Positions 24,401 to 35,934 of a DNA stretch of 64,000 bases are shown here, piece by piece (position 1 is the stretch's first letter; the number at the start of each line of letters is the position of its first letter). The DNA lies in contig OY720349.1 in the NCBI GenBank assembly GCA_963082975.1, forward strand, positions 61,130,501 through 61,194,500. The letters are read 5' to 3'. The notes below the pieces were generated by a model. That model worked only from the letters and a program-made list of their open reading frames with translations. It did no database searches and was not told the origin of the DNA. Position numbers and translations under genes: made by a program. This DNA is from Labia minor (lineage: Eukaryota > Arthropoda > Insecta > Dermaptera > Spongiphoridae).

Positions 24401-25268
24401 ATTATAAATAATGACGAAAATAGTTTGGTTTCGGGTGCGGCACTTCCAAACGACCCGTATTATAAAGAAACTCTAGAAACGGGATTTATTCCACCAGAAG
24501 CATTTCCTTTCTTAGATGCCCAGGGATATATACAAGACTCTAATAATATTCCTATAATTTATCATGTATATAGAAATAGTAATGATAAAAGAATCAAATA
24601 CGATCCCTTCCTAGACGGACAGGACCAGTATAGATTTTATAGATTTAGTCGTGCGATCTCGGATAGGGATAAAAAAGAAAAGTTAAATAATAAAAACTAC
24701 TGGTGGTTTGATAATCAATAAGTTTACTAGTTGAAAAAGTGAGGATGAGAAATGTATCCGTTATTTGATTTCTTTTATCTTTTCTTTCTTGAGTGAATCT
24801 TATTATTCATATTATAATCATTATAAAAATTGTAGCATAAGTTAATTTATTTCTTTTCTTATTATATTAGCAATTATTAATAAACATTAAGTTAATTTTT
24901 TTCTTTTTTCTTTTTTTATATATCTTAATTTATGTAAATGAGGGGAAAGGAAAAAAAAAAAAAGAATTATAAAAATTCAAGTAGTGATAAGTTAAATAAA
25001 AAATATATTTTTTTTCAGGTTTTTATAAAGCCAATTTTTCCTGAAAATTTTTTTAAAAAATAAGATTATATAAACTTAATAATTATATATTAAAAACAAT
25101 TACTTTCCTAGTGTACAAATAATTTAAGCATAATAACGTATATACATAAAATGTATAATGTTATAAATCAAATGTAAATAATATGTAAATCCCAATGTGT
25201 TTGGGGATTTGGTTCTTTGTAAATATAACTGTAATTTGGCTCAATAAACACATTTTTCTAAAAAAAAA
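19934..25268 (+). mobile_element. Full-length 5S-targeted Jockey-like non-LTR retrotransposon, copy 2
   Basis: A 5,335-bp element between TSDs at 19,920-19,933 and 25,269-25,282, in the same site and orientation as the other copies. It begins with one extra G before AGTTCTAGTCGAGC and ends in a 9-A tail. Both ORFs are intact, but it is visibly diverged from copies 1 and 3: about two dozen residue changes in ORF2, a short indel in ORF1 and small 3'-UTR indels. It therefore represents an older or sister lineage. Confidence 0.93.
21458..24721 (+). CDS. ORF2 APE endonuclease-reverse transcriptase of copy 2
   Basis: 1,087 residues, the same length as in copies 1 and 3, with all catalytic motifs kept: SETKL, GDLNAKH, DGDH, motif A LIDVEKAFD, motif B QQGTINSP and FADD. 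Changes relative to copy 1 cluster in the linker after the endonuclease (about 250-262) and in the last 110 residues; one lies next to the endonuclease motif (KHE to KHV). None removes a catalytic residue, so the protein looks functional. It starts at the ATGA overlap with ORF1. Confidence 0.95.
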   Translation: MNTGECSTDRKIQKSFKLNCLSLNVNSLVSMQKRASLLALLEKYRPDVLMLSETKLNKMHQMSFAEYNFIRTDNPNENNAGGTAILIKKSFNYREILNSKILNNKKVESTIIKIKIDNKKNLFLISIYSPSKNDSLFIEELENIFKNLNLDQQDNYFYLAGDLNAKHVRWNNRKNDSRGNKLCRWVGDNEIQFKIKLLCSEIPSFPRTGSFIDLVLIDTRLKVINKKNNYQVPVIDFDGDHLGLISEVELPGLEIENQINKNKFNFKKTNWQHFKNYLNKTCTIDLSENQNLNNQKIDESINLIEQHIHSAIQKATPKFKSFNSIDKYVTHKIKKLQKEKSFLISQINKFYKNNLNRNSDEFLILKALLREIRKKINNEISQSINNYWKNQIENIPEKSSSETLPKINGIFRRGQKGKAINTKIKIPNNRLEIIEKAGIKRENLTKDAEGNFVIYDPIEKLNIMGFHFSMTHLQNKNLGTHGLTNIIQHWTDKLKTEILTDKQNNKRINKFSIHNKATDPILKDEQLSLTNFQEVKNIFKTLNNKTSTGIDKIPNCVLKHLPDKVIVYFTIIFNNALSNLYFPEKWKKALLIAIPKKDKDTSILTNLRPISLLPCIGKIFEIIINKRLVSTCINKNILPETQFGFRYKHSTINAITKLNSDICWALNGGNVVGACLIDVEKAFDTVWREGLIYKLLKKGFDKNLVKMIWSMIENRSFVMSDRGLQSSISFPVENGLQQGTINSPVLFNIFISDILTAYELNVKKGLNALAFADDLIIYISGKKTDEIQQKLESLGNKIFTFYNNWKLKINLNKCETILFRPIINNGNKNLKKNWKNFHISINGQVIPHKNTVRYLGVHLDERLMFKNHINIQLAKARAAFMSLKWLFYSPYLKPKIKIQCYSLFVRPIVTYGSSIWFNQNASTMEKIRVFERKCLRACLGIWRARETSYQKFINNETIYNLANLNRIDCFIIKLIRKFYSRIINNDENSLVSGAALPNDPYYKETLETGFIPPEAFPFLDAQGYIQDSNNIPIIYHVYRNSNDKRIKYDPFLDGQDQYRFYRFSRAISDRDKKEKLNNKNYWWFDNQ

Positions 25269-25282
25269 GCACCGGTTCTCGT

Positions 25283-25364
25283 CTGATCACCGAAGTTAAG
25301 CAACATCGAGCGCGGTTAGTACTTGGATGGGTGACCGCTTGGGAACACCGCGTGCCGTTGCCCT
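25283..25364 (+). pseudogene. 5S rRNA gene, 3' fragment (+39 to +120), after retrotransposon
   Basis: The 82-nt rest of the split gene with intact A and C boxes and terminator, following the TSD copy at 25,269-25,282. The downstream spacer is the AAAATATAC / TATAAGAAA variant, the same as after copy 1. Confidence 0.95.
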
Positions 25365-26320
25365 TAAATTCTATTTTTGTTTTTTGGTTTTCCTTTTCAC
25401 ATTTTGACTTTAAAATTTCATCCTATCTTTTTAATCAAGTCTCTTTATTATATTTCTATTTAATTCTAATATTATATTCATACAATTTGCAAATAATGAA
25501 TAAATAAAATTACTCACATTTTCAAAAAATAATTCATAACATTACTTTTAGAAAACCTCGTTATTCATTTTATTAATTTGTAAATTACCTCTTCGACATA
25601 ATCAACATCTTTATATGAAAATATACTGAATTCTTTTGAGCCTGTTGGTATTTTTCTTTTAAGAATACAAAAATAAAACTTTCCCTAACATTATAAGAAA
25701 TAGGAAATACATTATAAATGAAACTATTCGAATATCTTTTTATTGATGTAACCAAACCCTCCCTCACTCACTCTGTTTTAGACAAAACACATTGAATGAA
25801 TGAAATAACAAGAAAATTTAACTATTTTATACTTTTATAATTGCAAACAAGAGTGGTTTCTATGGAAATATTATTAAGAATTGGAAAAAAAAAAAAAAAA
25901 AAAAAAAAAAAGAAAAATTATATCGCGAAAATAAATAAAAATATATACCCTAATAACTATTAAAATTCTTACCCATTGAACTTATCAAATGTCCATGTCA
26001 TAAATTTTATTCTAAACAATACAGACAGCTCCCGTCTACCATTTGTCAAATTAGTTATTATTTTACATCCTACTTTCGAAAAAAATAAACAAAAAGGAAA
26101 AAAAAAATTCAAATAGCTATATTGCCTTTATTTTATGATTATTCTTTCTCTACCTCTCTTTGAGATGTCATAAATTGAAATTTGTTAAACAATAAAACAA
26201 CCAAACCACCACCACCAATACGTATATACGTATATATATTTGAAAATTGAACATTAATGTATCAATTTGTTCATTAATAATTGATTTTATTTAATAGATG
26301 GAGAGTAATTTTAAATCAGT

Positions 26321-26440
26321 GGCAACGGCCATATCATGTTGAATGCACCGGTTCTCGTCTGATCACCGAAGTTAAGCAACATCGAGCGCGGTTAGTACTT
26401 GGATGGGTGACCGCTTGGGAACACCGCGTGCCGTTGCCCT
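26321..26440 (+). rRNA. 5S ribosomal RNA
   Basis: Intact 5S gene; its downstream spacer is the first with a short poly(A) tract (13 A), which makes the unit 1,062 bp. Confidence 0.97.
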
Positions 26441-27382
26441 TAAATTCTATTTTTGTTTTTTGGTTTTCCTTTTCACATTTTGACTTTAAAATTTCATCCT
26501 ATCTTTTTAATCAAGTCTCTTTATTATATTTCTATTTAATTCTAATATTATATTCATACAATTTGCAAATAATGAATAAATAAAATTACTCACATTTTCA
26601 AAAAATAATTCATAACATTACTTTTAGAAAACCTCGTTATTCATTTTATTAATTTGTAAATTACCTCTTCGACATAATCAACATCTTTATATGAAAATGT
26701 ACTGAATTCTTTTGAGCCTGTTGGTATTTTTCTTTTAAGAATACAAAAATAAAACTTTCCCTAACATTATAGGAAATAGGAAATACATTATAAATGAAAC
26801 TATTCGAATATCTTTTTATTGATGTAACCAAACCCTCCCTCACTCACTCTGTTTTAGACAAAACACATTGAATGAATGAAATAACAAGAAAATTTAACTA
26901 TTTTATACTTTTATAATTGCAAACAAGAGTGGTTTCTATGGAAATATTATTAAGAATTGGAAAAAAAAAAAAAGAAAAATTATATCGCGAAAATAAATAA
27001 AAATATATACCCTAATAACTATTAAAATTCTTACCCATTGAACTTATCAAATGTCCATGTCATAAATTTTATTCTAAACAATACAGACAGCTCCCGTCTA
27101 CCATTTGTCAAATTAGTTATTATTTTACATCCTACTTTCGAAAAAAATAAACAAAAAGGAAAAAAAAAATACAAATAGCTATATTGCCTTTATTTTATGA
27201 TTATTCTTTCTCTACCTCTCTTTGAGATGTCATAAATTGAAATTTGTTAAACAATAAAACAACCAAACCACCACCACCAATACGTATATACGTATATATA
27301 TTTGAAAATTGAACATTAATGTATCAATTTGTTCATTAATAATTGATTTTATTTAATAGATGGAGAGTAATTTTAAATCAGT

Positions 27383-27502
27383 GGCAACGGCCATATCATG
27401 TTGAATGCACCGGTTCTCGTCTGATCACCGAAGTTAAGCAACATCGAGCGCGGTTAGTACTTGGATGGGTGACCGCTTGGGAACACCGCGTGCCGTTGCC
27501 CT
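27383..27502 (+). rRNA. 5S ribosomal RNA
   Basis: Intact 5S gene; the spacer before it has ATACAAATAG instead of ATTCAAATAG, a variant linked to short poly(A) tracts. The spacer after it is a long-poly(A) type. Confidence 0.97.
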
Positions 27503-28459
27503 TAAATTCTATTTTTGTTTTTTGGTTTTCCTTTTCACATTTTGACTTTAAAATTTCATCCTATCTTTTTAATCAAGTCTCTTTATTATATTTCTATTTA
27601 ATTCTAATATTATATTCATACAATTTGCAAATAATGAATAAATAAAATTACTCACATTTTCAAAAAATAATTCATAACATTACATTTAGAAAACCTCGTT
27701 ATTCATTTTATTAATTTGTAAATTACCTCTTCGACATAATCAACATCTTTATATGAAAATGTACTGAATTCTTTTGAGCCTGTTGGTATTTTTCTTTTAA
27801 GAATACAAAAATAAAACTTTCCCTAACATTATAAGAAATAGGAAATACATTATAAATGAAACTATTCGAATATCTTTTTATTGATGTAACCAAACCCTCC
27901 CTCACTCACTCTGTTTTAGACAAAACACATTGAATGAATGAAATAACAAGAAAATTTAACTATTTTATACTTTTATAATTGCAAACAAGAGTGGTTTCTA
28001 TGGAAATATTATTAAGAATTGGAAAAAAAAAAAAAAAAAAAAAAAAAAAAGAAAAATTATATCGCGAAAATAAATAAAAATATATACCCTAATAACTATT
28101 AAAATTCTTACCCATTGAACTTATCAAATGTCCATGTCATAAATTTTATTCTAAACAATACAGACAGCTCCCGTCTACCATTTGTCAAATTAGTTATTAT
28201 TTTACATCCTACTTTCGAAAAAAATAAACAAAAAGGAAAAAAAAAATTCAAATAGCTATATTGCCTTTATTTTATGATTATTCTTTCTCTACCTCTCTTT
28301 GAGATGTCATAAATTGAAATTTGTTAAACAATAAAACAACCAAACCACCACCACCAATACGTATATACGTATATATATTTGAAAATTGAACATTAATGTA
28401 TCAATTTGTTCATTAATAATTGATTTTATTTAATAGATGGAGAGTAATTTTAAATCAGT

Positions 28460-28579
28460 GGCAACGGCCATATCATGTTGAATGCACCGGTTCTCGTCTG
28501 ATCACCGAAGTTAAGCAACATCGAGCGCGGTTAGTACTTGGATGGGTGACCGCTTGGGAACACCGCGTGCCGTTGCCCT
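28460..28579 (+). rRNA. 5S ribosomal RNA
   Basis: Intact 5S gene; CCTTTGCAC spacer variant with ACTTTTAG, a combination that mixes two left-hand haplotypes. Confidence 0.97.
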
Positions 28580-29533
28580 TAAATTCTATTTTTGTTTTTT
28601 GGTTTTCCTTTGCACATTTTGACTTTAAAATTTCATCCTATCTTTTTAATCAAGTCTCTTTATTATATTTCTATTTAATTCTAATATTATATTCATACAA
28701 TTTGCAAATAATGAATAAATAAAATTACTCACATTTTCAAAAAATAATTCATAACATTACTTTTAGAAAACCTCGTTATTCATTTTATTAATTTGTAAAT
28801 TACCTCTTCGACATAATCAACATCTTTATATGAAAATGTACTGAATTCTTTTGAGCCTGTTGGTATTTTTCTTTTAAGAATACAAAAATAAAACTTTCCC
28901 TAACATTATAGGAAATAGGAAATACATTATAAATGAAACTATTCGAATATCTTTTTATTGATGTAACCAAACCCTCCCTCACTCACTCTGTTTTAGACAA
29001 AACACATTGAATGAATGAAATAACAAGAAAATTTAACTATTTTATACTTTTATAATTGCAAACAAGAGTGGTTTCTATGGAAATATTATTAAGAATTGGA
29101 AAAAAAAAAAAAAAAAAAAAAAAAGAAAAATTATATCGCGAAAATAAATAAAAATATATACCCTAATAACTATTAAAATTCTTACCCATTGAACTTATCA
29201 AATGTCCATGTCATAAATTTTATTCTAAACAATACAGACAGCTCCCGTCTACCATTTGTCAAATTAGTTATTATTTTACATCCTACTTTCGAAAAAAATA
29301 AACAAAAAGGAAAAAAAAAATTCAAATAGCTATATTGCCTTTATTTTATGATTATTCTTTCTCTACCTCTCTTTGAGATGTCATAAATTGAAATTTGTTA
29401 AACAATAAAACAACCAAACCACCACCACCAATACGTATATACGTATATATATTTGAAAATTGAACATTAATGTATCAATTTGTTCATTAATAATTGATTT
29501 TATTTAATAGATGGAGAGTAATTTTAAATCAGT

Positions 29534-29653
29534 GGCAACGGCCATATCATGTTGAATGCACCGGTTCTCGTCTGATCACCGAAGTTAAGCAACATCGAGC
29601 GCGGTTAGTACTTGGATGGGTGACCGCTTGGGAACACCGCGTGCCGTTGCCCT
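29534..29653 (+). rRNA. 5S ribosomal RNA
   Basis: Intact 5S gene; followed by a short-poly(A) spacer (12 A) with ATACAAATAG. Confidence 0.97.
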
Positions 29654-30594
29654 TAAATTCTATTTTTGTTTTTTGGTTTTCCTTTTCACATTTTGACTTT
29701 AAAATTTCATCCTATCTTTTTAATCAAGTCTCTTTATTATATTTCTATTTAATTCTAATATTATATTCATACAATTTGCAAATAATGAATAAATAAAATT
29801 ACTCACATTTTCAAAAAATAATTCATAACATTACTTTTAGAAAACCTCGTTATTCATTTTATTAATTTGTAAATTACCTCTTCGACATAATCAACATCTT
29901 TATATGAAAATGTACTGAATTCTTTTGAGCCTGTTGGTATTTTTCTTTTAAGAATACAAAAATAAAACTTTCCCTAACATTATAGGAAATAGGAAATACA
30001 TTATAAATGAAACTATTCGAATATCTTTTTATTGATGTAACCAAACCCTCCCTCACTCACTCTGTTTTAGACAAAACACATTGAATGAATGAAATAACAA
30101 GAAAATTTAACTATTTTATACTTTTATAATTGCAAACAAGAGTGGTTTCTATGGAAATATTATTAAGAATTGGAAAAAAAAAAAAGAAAAATTATATCGC
30201 GAAAATAAATAAAAATATATACCCTAATAACTATTAAAATTCTTACCCATTGAACTTATCAAATGTCCATGTCATAAATTTTATTCTAAACAATACAGAC
30301 AGCTCCCGTCTACCATTTGTCAAATTAGTTATTATTTTACATCCTACTTTCGAAAAAAATAAACAAAAAGGAAAAAAAAAATACAAATAGCTATATTGCC
30401 TTTATTTTATGATTATTCTTTCTCTACCTCTCTTTGAGATGTCATAAATTGAAATTTGTTAAACAATAAAACAACCAAACCACCACCACCAATACGTATA
30501 TACGTATATATATTTGAAAATTGAACATTAATGTATCAATTTGTTCATTAATAATTGATTTTATTTAATAGATGGAGAGTAATTTTAAATCAGT

Positions 30595-30714
30595 GGCAAC
30601 GGCCATATCATGTTGAATGCACCGGTTCTCGTCTGATCACCGAAGTTAAGCAACATCGAGCGCGGTTAGTACTTGGATGGGTGACCGCTTGGGAACACCG
30701 CGTGCCGTTGCCCT
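30595..30714 (+). rRNA. 5S ribosomal RNA
   Basis: Intact 5S gene; the downstream spacer has CCTTTGCAC, ACATTTAG and CCCAAACATT as after 18,820, but a short poly(A) tract. Confidence 0.97.
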
Positions 30715-31656
30715 TAAATTCTATTTTTGTTTTTTGGTTTTCCTTTGCACATTTTGACTTTAAAATTTCATCCTATCTTTTTAATCAAGTCTCTTTATTA
30801 TATTTCTATTTAATTCTAATATTATATTCATACAATTTGCAAATAATGAATAAATAAAATTACTCACATTTTCAAAAAATAATTCATAACATTACATTTA
30901 GAAAACCTCGTTATTCATTTTATTAATTTGTAAATTACCTCTTCGACATAATCAACATCTTTATATGAAAATGTACTGAATTCTTTTGAGCCTGTTGGTA
31001 TTTTTCTTTTAAGAATACAAAAATAAAACTTTCCCAAACATTATAGGAAATAGGAAATACATTATAAATGAAACTATTCGAATATCTTTTTATTGATGTA
31101 ACCAAACCCTCCCTCACTCACTCTGTTTTAGACAAAACACATTGAATGAATGAAATAACAAGAAAATTTAACTATTTTATACTTTTATAATTGCAAACAA
31201 GAGTGGTTTCTATGGAAATATTATTAAGAATTGGAAAAAAAAAAAAAGAAAAATTATATCGCGAAAATAAATAAAAATATATACCCTAATAACTATTAAA
31301 ATTCTTACCCATTGAACTTATCAAATGTCCATGTCATAAATTTTATTCTAAACAATACAGACAGCTCCCGTCTACCATTTGTCAAATTAGTTATTATTTT
31401 ACATCCTACTTTCGAAAAAAATAAACAAAAAGGAAAAAAAAAATACAAATAGCTATATTGTCTTTATTTTATGATTATTCTTTCTCTACCTCTCTTTGAG
31501 ATGTCATAAATTGAAATTTGTTAAACAATAAAACAACCAAACCACCACCACCAATACGTATATACGTATATATATTTGAAAATTGAACATTAATGTATCA
31601 ATTTGTTCATTAATAATTGATTTTATTTAATAGATGGAGAGTAATTTTAAATCAGT

Positions 31657-31776
31657 GGCAACGGCCATATCATGTTGAATGCACCGGTTCTCGTCTGATC
31701 ACCGAAGTTAAGCAACATCGAGCGCGGTTAGTACTTGGATGGGTGACCGCTTGGGAACACCGCGTGCCGTTGCCCT
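31657..31776 (+). rRNA. 5S ribosomal RNA
   Basis: Intact 5S gene; CCTTTGCAC with ACTTTTAG, and a short-poly(A) spacer. Confidence 0.97.
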
Positions 31777-32718
31777 TAAATTCTATTTTTGTTTTTTGGT
31801 TTTCCTTTGCACATTTTGACTTTAAAATTTCATCCTATCTTTTTAATCAAGTCTCTTTATTATATTTCTATTTAATTCTAATATTATATTCATACAATTT
31901 GCAAATAATGAATAAATAAAATTACTCACATTTTCAAAAAATAATTCATAACATTACTTTTAGAAAACCTCGTTATTCATTTTATTAATTTGTAAATTAC
32001 CTCTTCGACATAATCAACATCTTTATATGAAAATGTACTGAATTCTTTTGAGCCTGTTGGTATTTTTCTTTTAAGAATACAAAAATAAAACTTTCCCTAA
32101 CATTATAGGAAATAGGAAATACATTATAAATGAAACTATTCGAATATCTTTTTATTGATGTAACCAAACCCTCCCTCACTCACTCTGTTTTAGACAAAAC
32201 ACATTGAATGAATGAAATAACAAGAAAATTTAACTATTTTATACTTTTATAATTGCAAACAAGAGTGGTTTCTATGGAAATATTATTAAGAATTGGAAAA
32301 AAAAAAAAAGAAAAATTATATCGCGAAAATAAATAAAAATATATACCCTAATAACTATTAAAATTCTTACCCATTGAACTTATCAAATGTCCATGTCATA
32401 AATTTTATTCTAAACAATACAGACAGCTCCCGTCTACCATTTGTCAAATTAGTTATTATTTTACATCCTACTTTCGAAAAAAATAAACAAAAAGGAAAAA
32501 AAAAATACAAATAGCTATATTGCCTTTATTTTATGATTATTCTTTCTCTACCTCTCTTTGAGATGTCATAAATTGAAATTTGTTAAACAATAAAACAACC
32601 AAACCACCACCACCAATACGTATATACGTATATATATTTGAAAATTGAACATTAATGTATCAATTTGTTCATTAATAATTGATTTTATTTAATAGATGGA
32701 GAGTAATTTTAAATCAGT

Positions 32719-32838
32719 GGCAACGGCCATATCATGTTGAATGCACCGGTTCTCGTCTGATCACCGAAGTTAAGCAACATCGAGCGCGGTTAGTACTTGG
32801 ATGGGTGACCGCTTGGGAACACCGCGTGCCGTTGCCCT
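32719..32838 (+). rRNA. 5S ribosomal RNA
   Basis: Intact 5S gene; CCTTTTCAC spacer with a short poly(A) tract. Confidence 0.97.
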
Positions 32839-33780
32839 TAAATTCTATTTTTGTTTTTTGGTTTTCCTTTTCACATTTTGACTTTAAAATTTCATCCTAT
32901 CTTTTTAATCAAGTCTCTTTATTATATTTCTATTTAATTCTAATATTATATTCATACAATTTGCAAATAATGAATAAATAAAATTACTCACATTTTCAAA
33001 AAATAATTCATAACATTACTTTTAGAAAACCTCGTTATTCATTTTATTAATTTGTAAATTACCTCTTCGACATAATCAACATCTTTATATGAAAATGTAC
33101 TGAATTCTTTTGAGCCTGTTGGTATTTTTCTTTTAAGAATACAAAAATAAAACTTTCCCTAACATTATAGGAAATAGGAAATACATTATAAATGAAACTA
33201 TTCGAATATCTTTTTATTGATGTAACCAAACCCTCCCTCACTCACTCTGTTTTAGACAAAACACATTGAATGAATGAAATAACAAGAAAATTTAACTATT
33301 TTATACTTTTATAATTGCAAACAAGAGTGGTTTCTATGGAAATATTATTAAGAATTGGAAAAAAAAAAAAAGAAAAATTATATCGCGAAAATAAATAAAA
33401 ATATATACCCTAATAACTATTAAAATTCTTACCCATTGAACTTATCAAATGTCCATGTCATAAATTTTATTCTAAACAATACAGACAGCTCCCGTCTACC
33501 ATTTGTCAAATTAGTTATTATTTTACATCCTACTTTCGAAAAAAATAAACAAAAAGGAAAAAAAAAATTCAAATAGCTATATTGCCTTTATTTTATGATT
33601 ATTCTTTCTCTACCTCTCTTTGAGATGTCATAAATTGAAATTTGTAAAACAATAAAACAACCAAACCACCACCACCAATACGTATATACGTATATATATT
33701 TGAAAATTGAACATTAATGTATCAATTTGTTCATTAATAATTGATTTTATTTAATAGATGGAGAGTAATTTTAAATCCGT

Positions 33781-33900
33781 GGCAACGGCCATATCATGTT
33801 GAATGCACCGGTTCTCGTCTGATCACCGAAGTTAAGCAACATCGAGCGCGGTTAGTACTTGGATGGGTGACCGCTTGGGAACACCGCGTGCCGTTGCCCT
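33781..33900 (+). rRNA. 5S ribosomal RNA
   Basis: Intact 5S gene; the base four before the start differs (ATCCGT instead of ATCAGT), and the downstream spacer has CTTTTCAGCC and CGACACAATC, private to the right end of the array. Confidence 0.97.
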
Positions 33901-34822
33901 TAAATTCTATTTTTGTTTTTTGGTTTTCCTTTTCACATTTTGACTTTAAAATTTCATCCTATCTTTTTAATCAAGTCTCTTTATTATATTTCTATTTAAT
34001 TCTAATATTATATTCATACAATTTGCAAATAATGAATAAATAAAATTACTCACATTTTCAAAAAATAATTCATAACATTACTTTTAGAAAACCTCGTTAT
34101 TCATTTTATTAATTTGTAAATTACCTCTTCGACACAATCAACATCTTTATATGAAAATGTACTGAATTCTTTTCAGCCTGTTGGTATTTTTCTTTTAAGA
34201 ATACAAAAATAAAACTTTCCCTAACATTATAGGAAATAGGAAATACATTATAAATGAAACTATTCGAATATCTTTTTATTGATGTAACCAAACCCTCCCT
34301 CACTCACTCTGTTTTAGACAAAACACATTGAATGAATGAAATAACAAGAAAATTTAACTATTTTATACTTTTATAATTGCAAACAAGAGTGGTTTCTATG
34401 GAAATATTATTAAGAATTGGAAAAAAAAAAAAAGAAAAATTATATCGCGAAAATAAAAAAATTAAAATTCTTACCCATTGAACTTATCAAATGTCCATGT
34501 CATAAATTTTATTCTAAACAATACAGACAGCTCCCGTCTACCATTTGTCAAATTAGTTATTATTTTACATCCTACTTTCGAAAAAAATAAACAAAAAGGA
34601 AAAAAAAAATTCAAATAGCTATATTGCCTTTATTTTATGATTATTCTTTCTCTACCTCTCTTTGAGATGTCATAAATTGAAATTTGTAAAACAATAAAAC
34701 AACCAAACCACCACCACCAATACGTATATACGTATATATATTTGAAAATTGAACATTAATGTATCAATTTGTTCATTAATAATTGATTTTATTTAATAGA
34801 TGGAGAGTAATTTTAAATCCGT

Positions 34823-34942
34823 GGCAACGGCCATATCATGTTGAATGCACCGGTTCTCGTCTGATCACCGAAGTTAAGCAACATCGAGCGCGGTTAGTAC
34901 TTGGATGGGTGACCGCTTGGGAACACCGCGTGCCGTTGCCCT
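34823..34942 (+). rRNA. 5S ribosomal RNA, last intact copy
   Basis: Intact 5S gene, the last uninterrupted copy before the array edge. The spacer before it has lost about 20 bp after CGCGAAAATAAA (near 34,455), giving a 1,042-bp unit. It shares ATCCGT and CTTTTCAGCC with its left neighbour. Confidence 0.97.
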
Positions 34943-35896
34943 TAAATTCTATTTTTGTTTTTTGGTTTTCCTTTTCACATTTTGACTTTAAAATTTCATC
35001 CTATCTTTTTAATCAAGTCTCTTTATTATATTTCTATTTAATTCTAATATTATATTCATACAATTTGCAAATAATGAATAAATAAAATTACTCACATTTT
35101 CAAAAAATAATTCATAACATTACTTTTAGAAAACCTCGTTATTCATTTTATTAATTTGTAAATTACCTCTTCGACATAATCAACATCTTTATATGAAAAT
35201 GTACTGAATTCTTTTCAGCCTGTTGGTATTTTTCTTTTAAGAATACAAAAATAAAACTTTCCCTAACATTATAGGAAATAGGAAATACATTATAAATGAA
35301 ACTATTCGAATATCTTTTTATTGATGTAACCAAACCCTCCCTCACTCACTCTGTTTTAGACAAAACACATTGAATGAATGAAATAACAAGAAAATTTAAC
35401 TATTTTATACTTTTATAATTGCAAACAAGAGTGGTTTCTATGGAAATATTATTAAGAATTGGAAAAAAAAAAAAAAAAAAAAAAAAAGAAAAATTATATC
35501 GCGAAAATAAATAAAAATATATACCCTAATAACTATTAAAATTCTTACCCATTGAACTTATCAAATGTCCATGTCATAAATTTTATTCTAAACAATACAG
35601 ACAGCTCCCGTCTACCATTTGTCAAATTAGTTATTATTTTACATCCTACTTTCGAAAAAAATAAACAAAAAGGAAAAAAAAAATTCAAATAGCTATATTG
35701 CCTTTATTTTATGATTATTCTTTCTCTACCTCTCTTTGAGATGTCATAAATTGAAATTTGTTAAACAATAAAACAACCAAACCACCACCACCAATACGTA
35801 TATACGTATATATATTTGAAAATTGAACATTAATGTATCAATTTGTTCATTAATAATTGATTTTATTTAATAGATGGAGAGTAATTTTAAATCAGT

Positions 35897-35934
35897 GGCA
35901 ACGGCCATATCATGTTGAATGCACCGGTTCTCGT
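35897..35934 (+). pseudogene. 5S rRNA gene, 5' fragment (+1 to +38), split by retrotransposon
   Basis: Third interrupted 5S gene, cut at the same base. It has the TSD at 35,921-35,934 and an ATG at 35,912 in frame with the gag. The 3' part is at 41,294-41,375. Confidence 0.95.
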
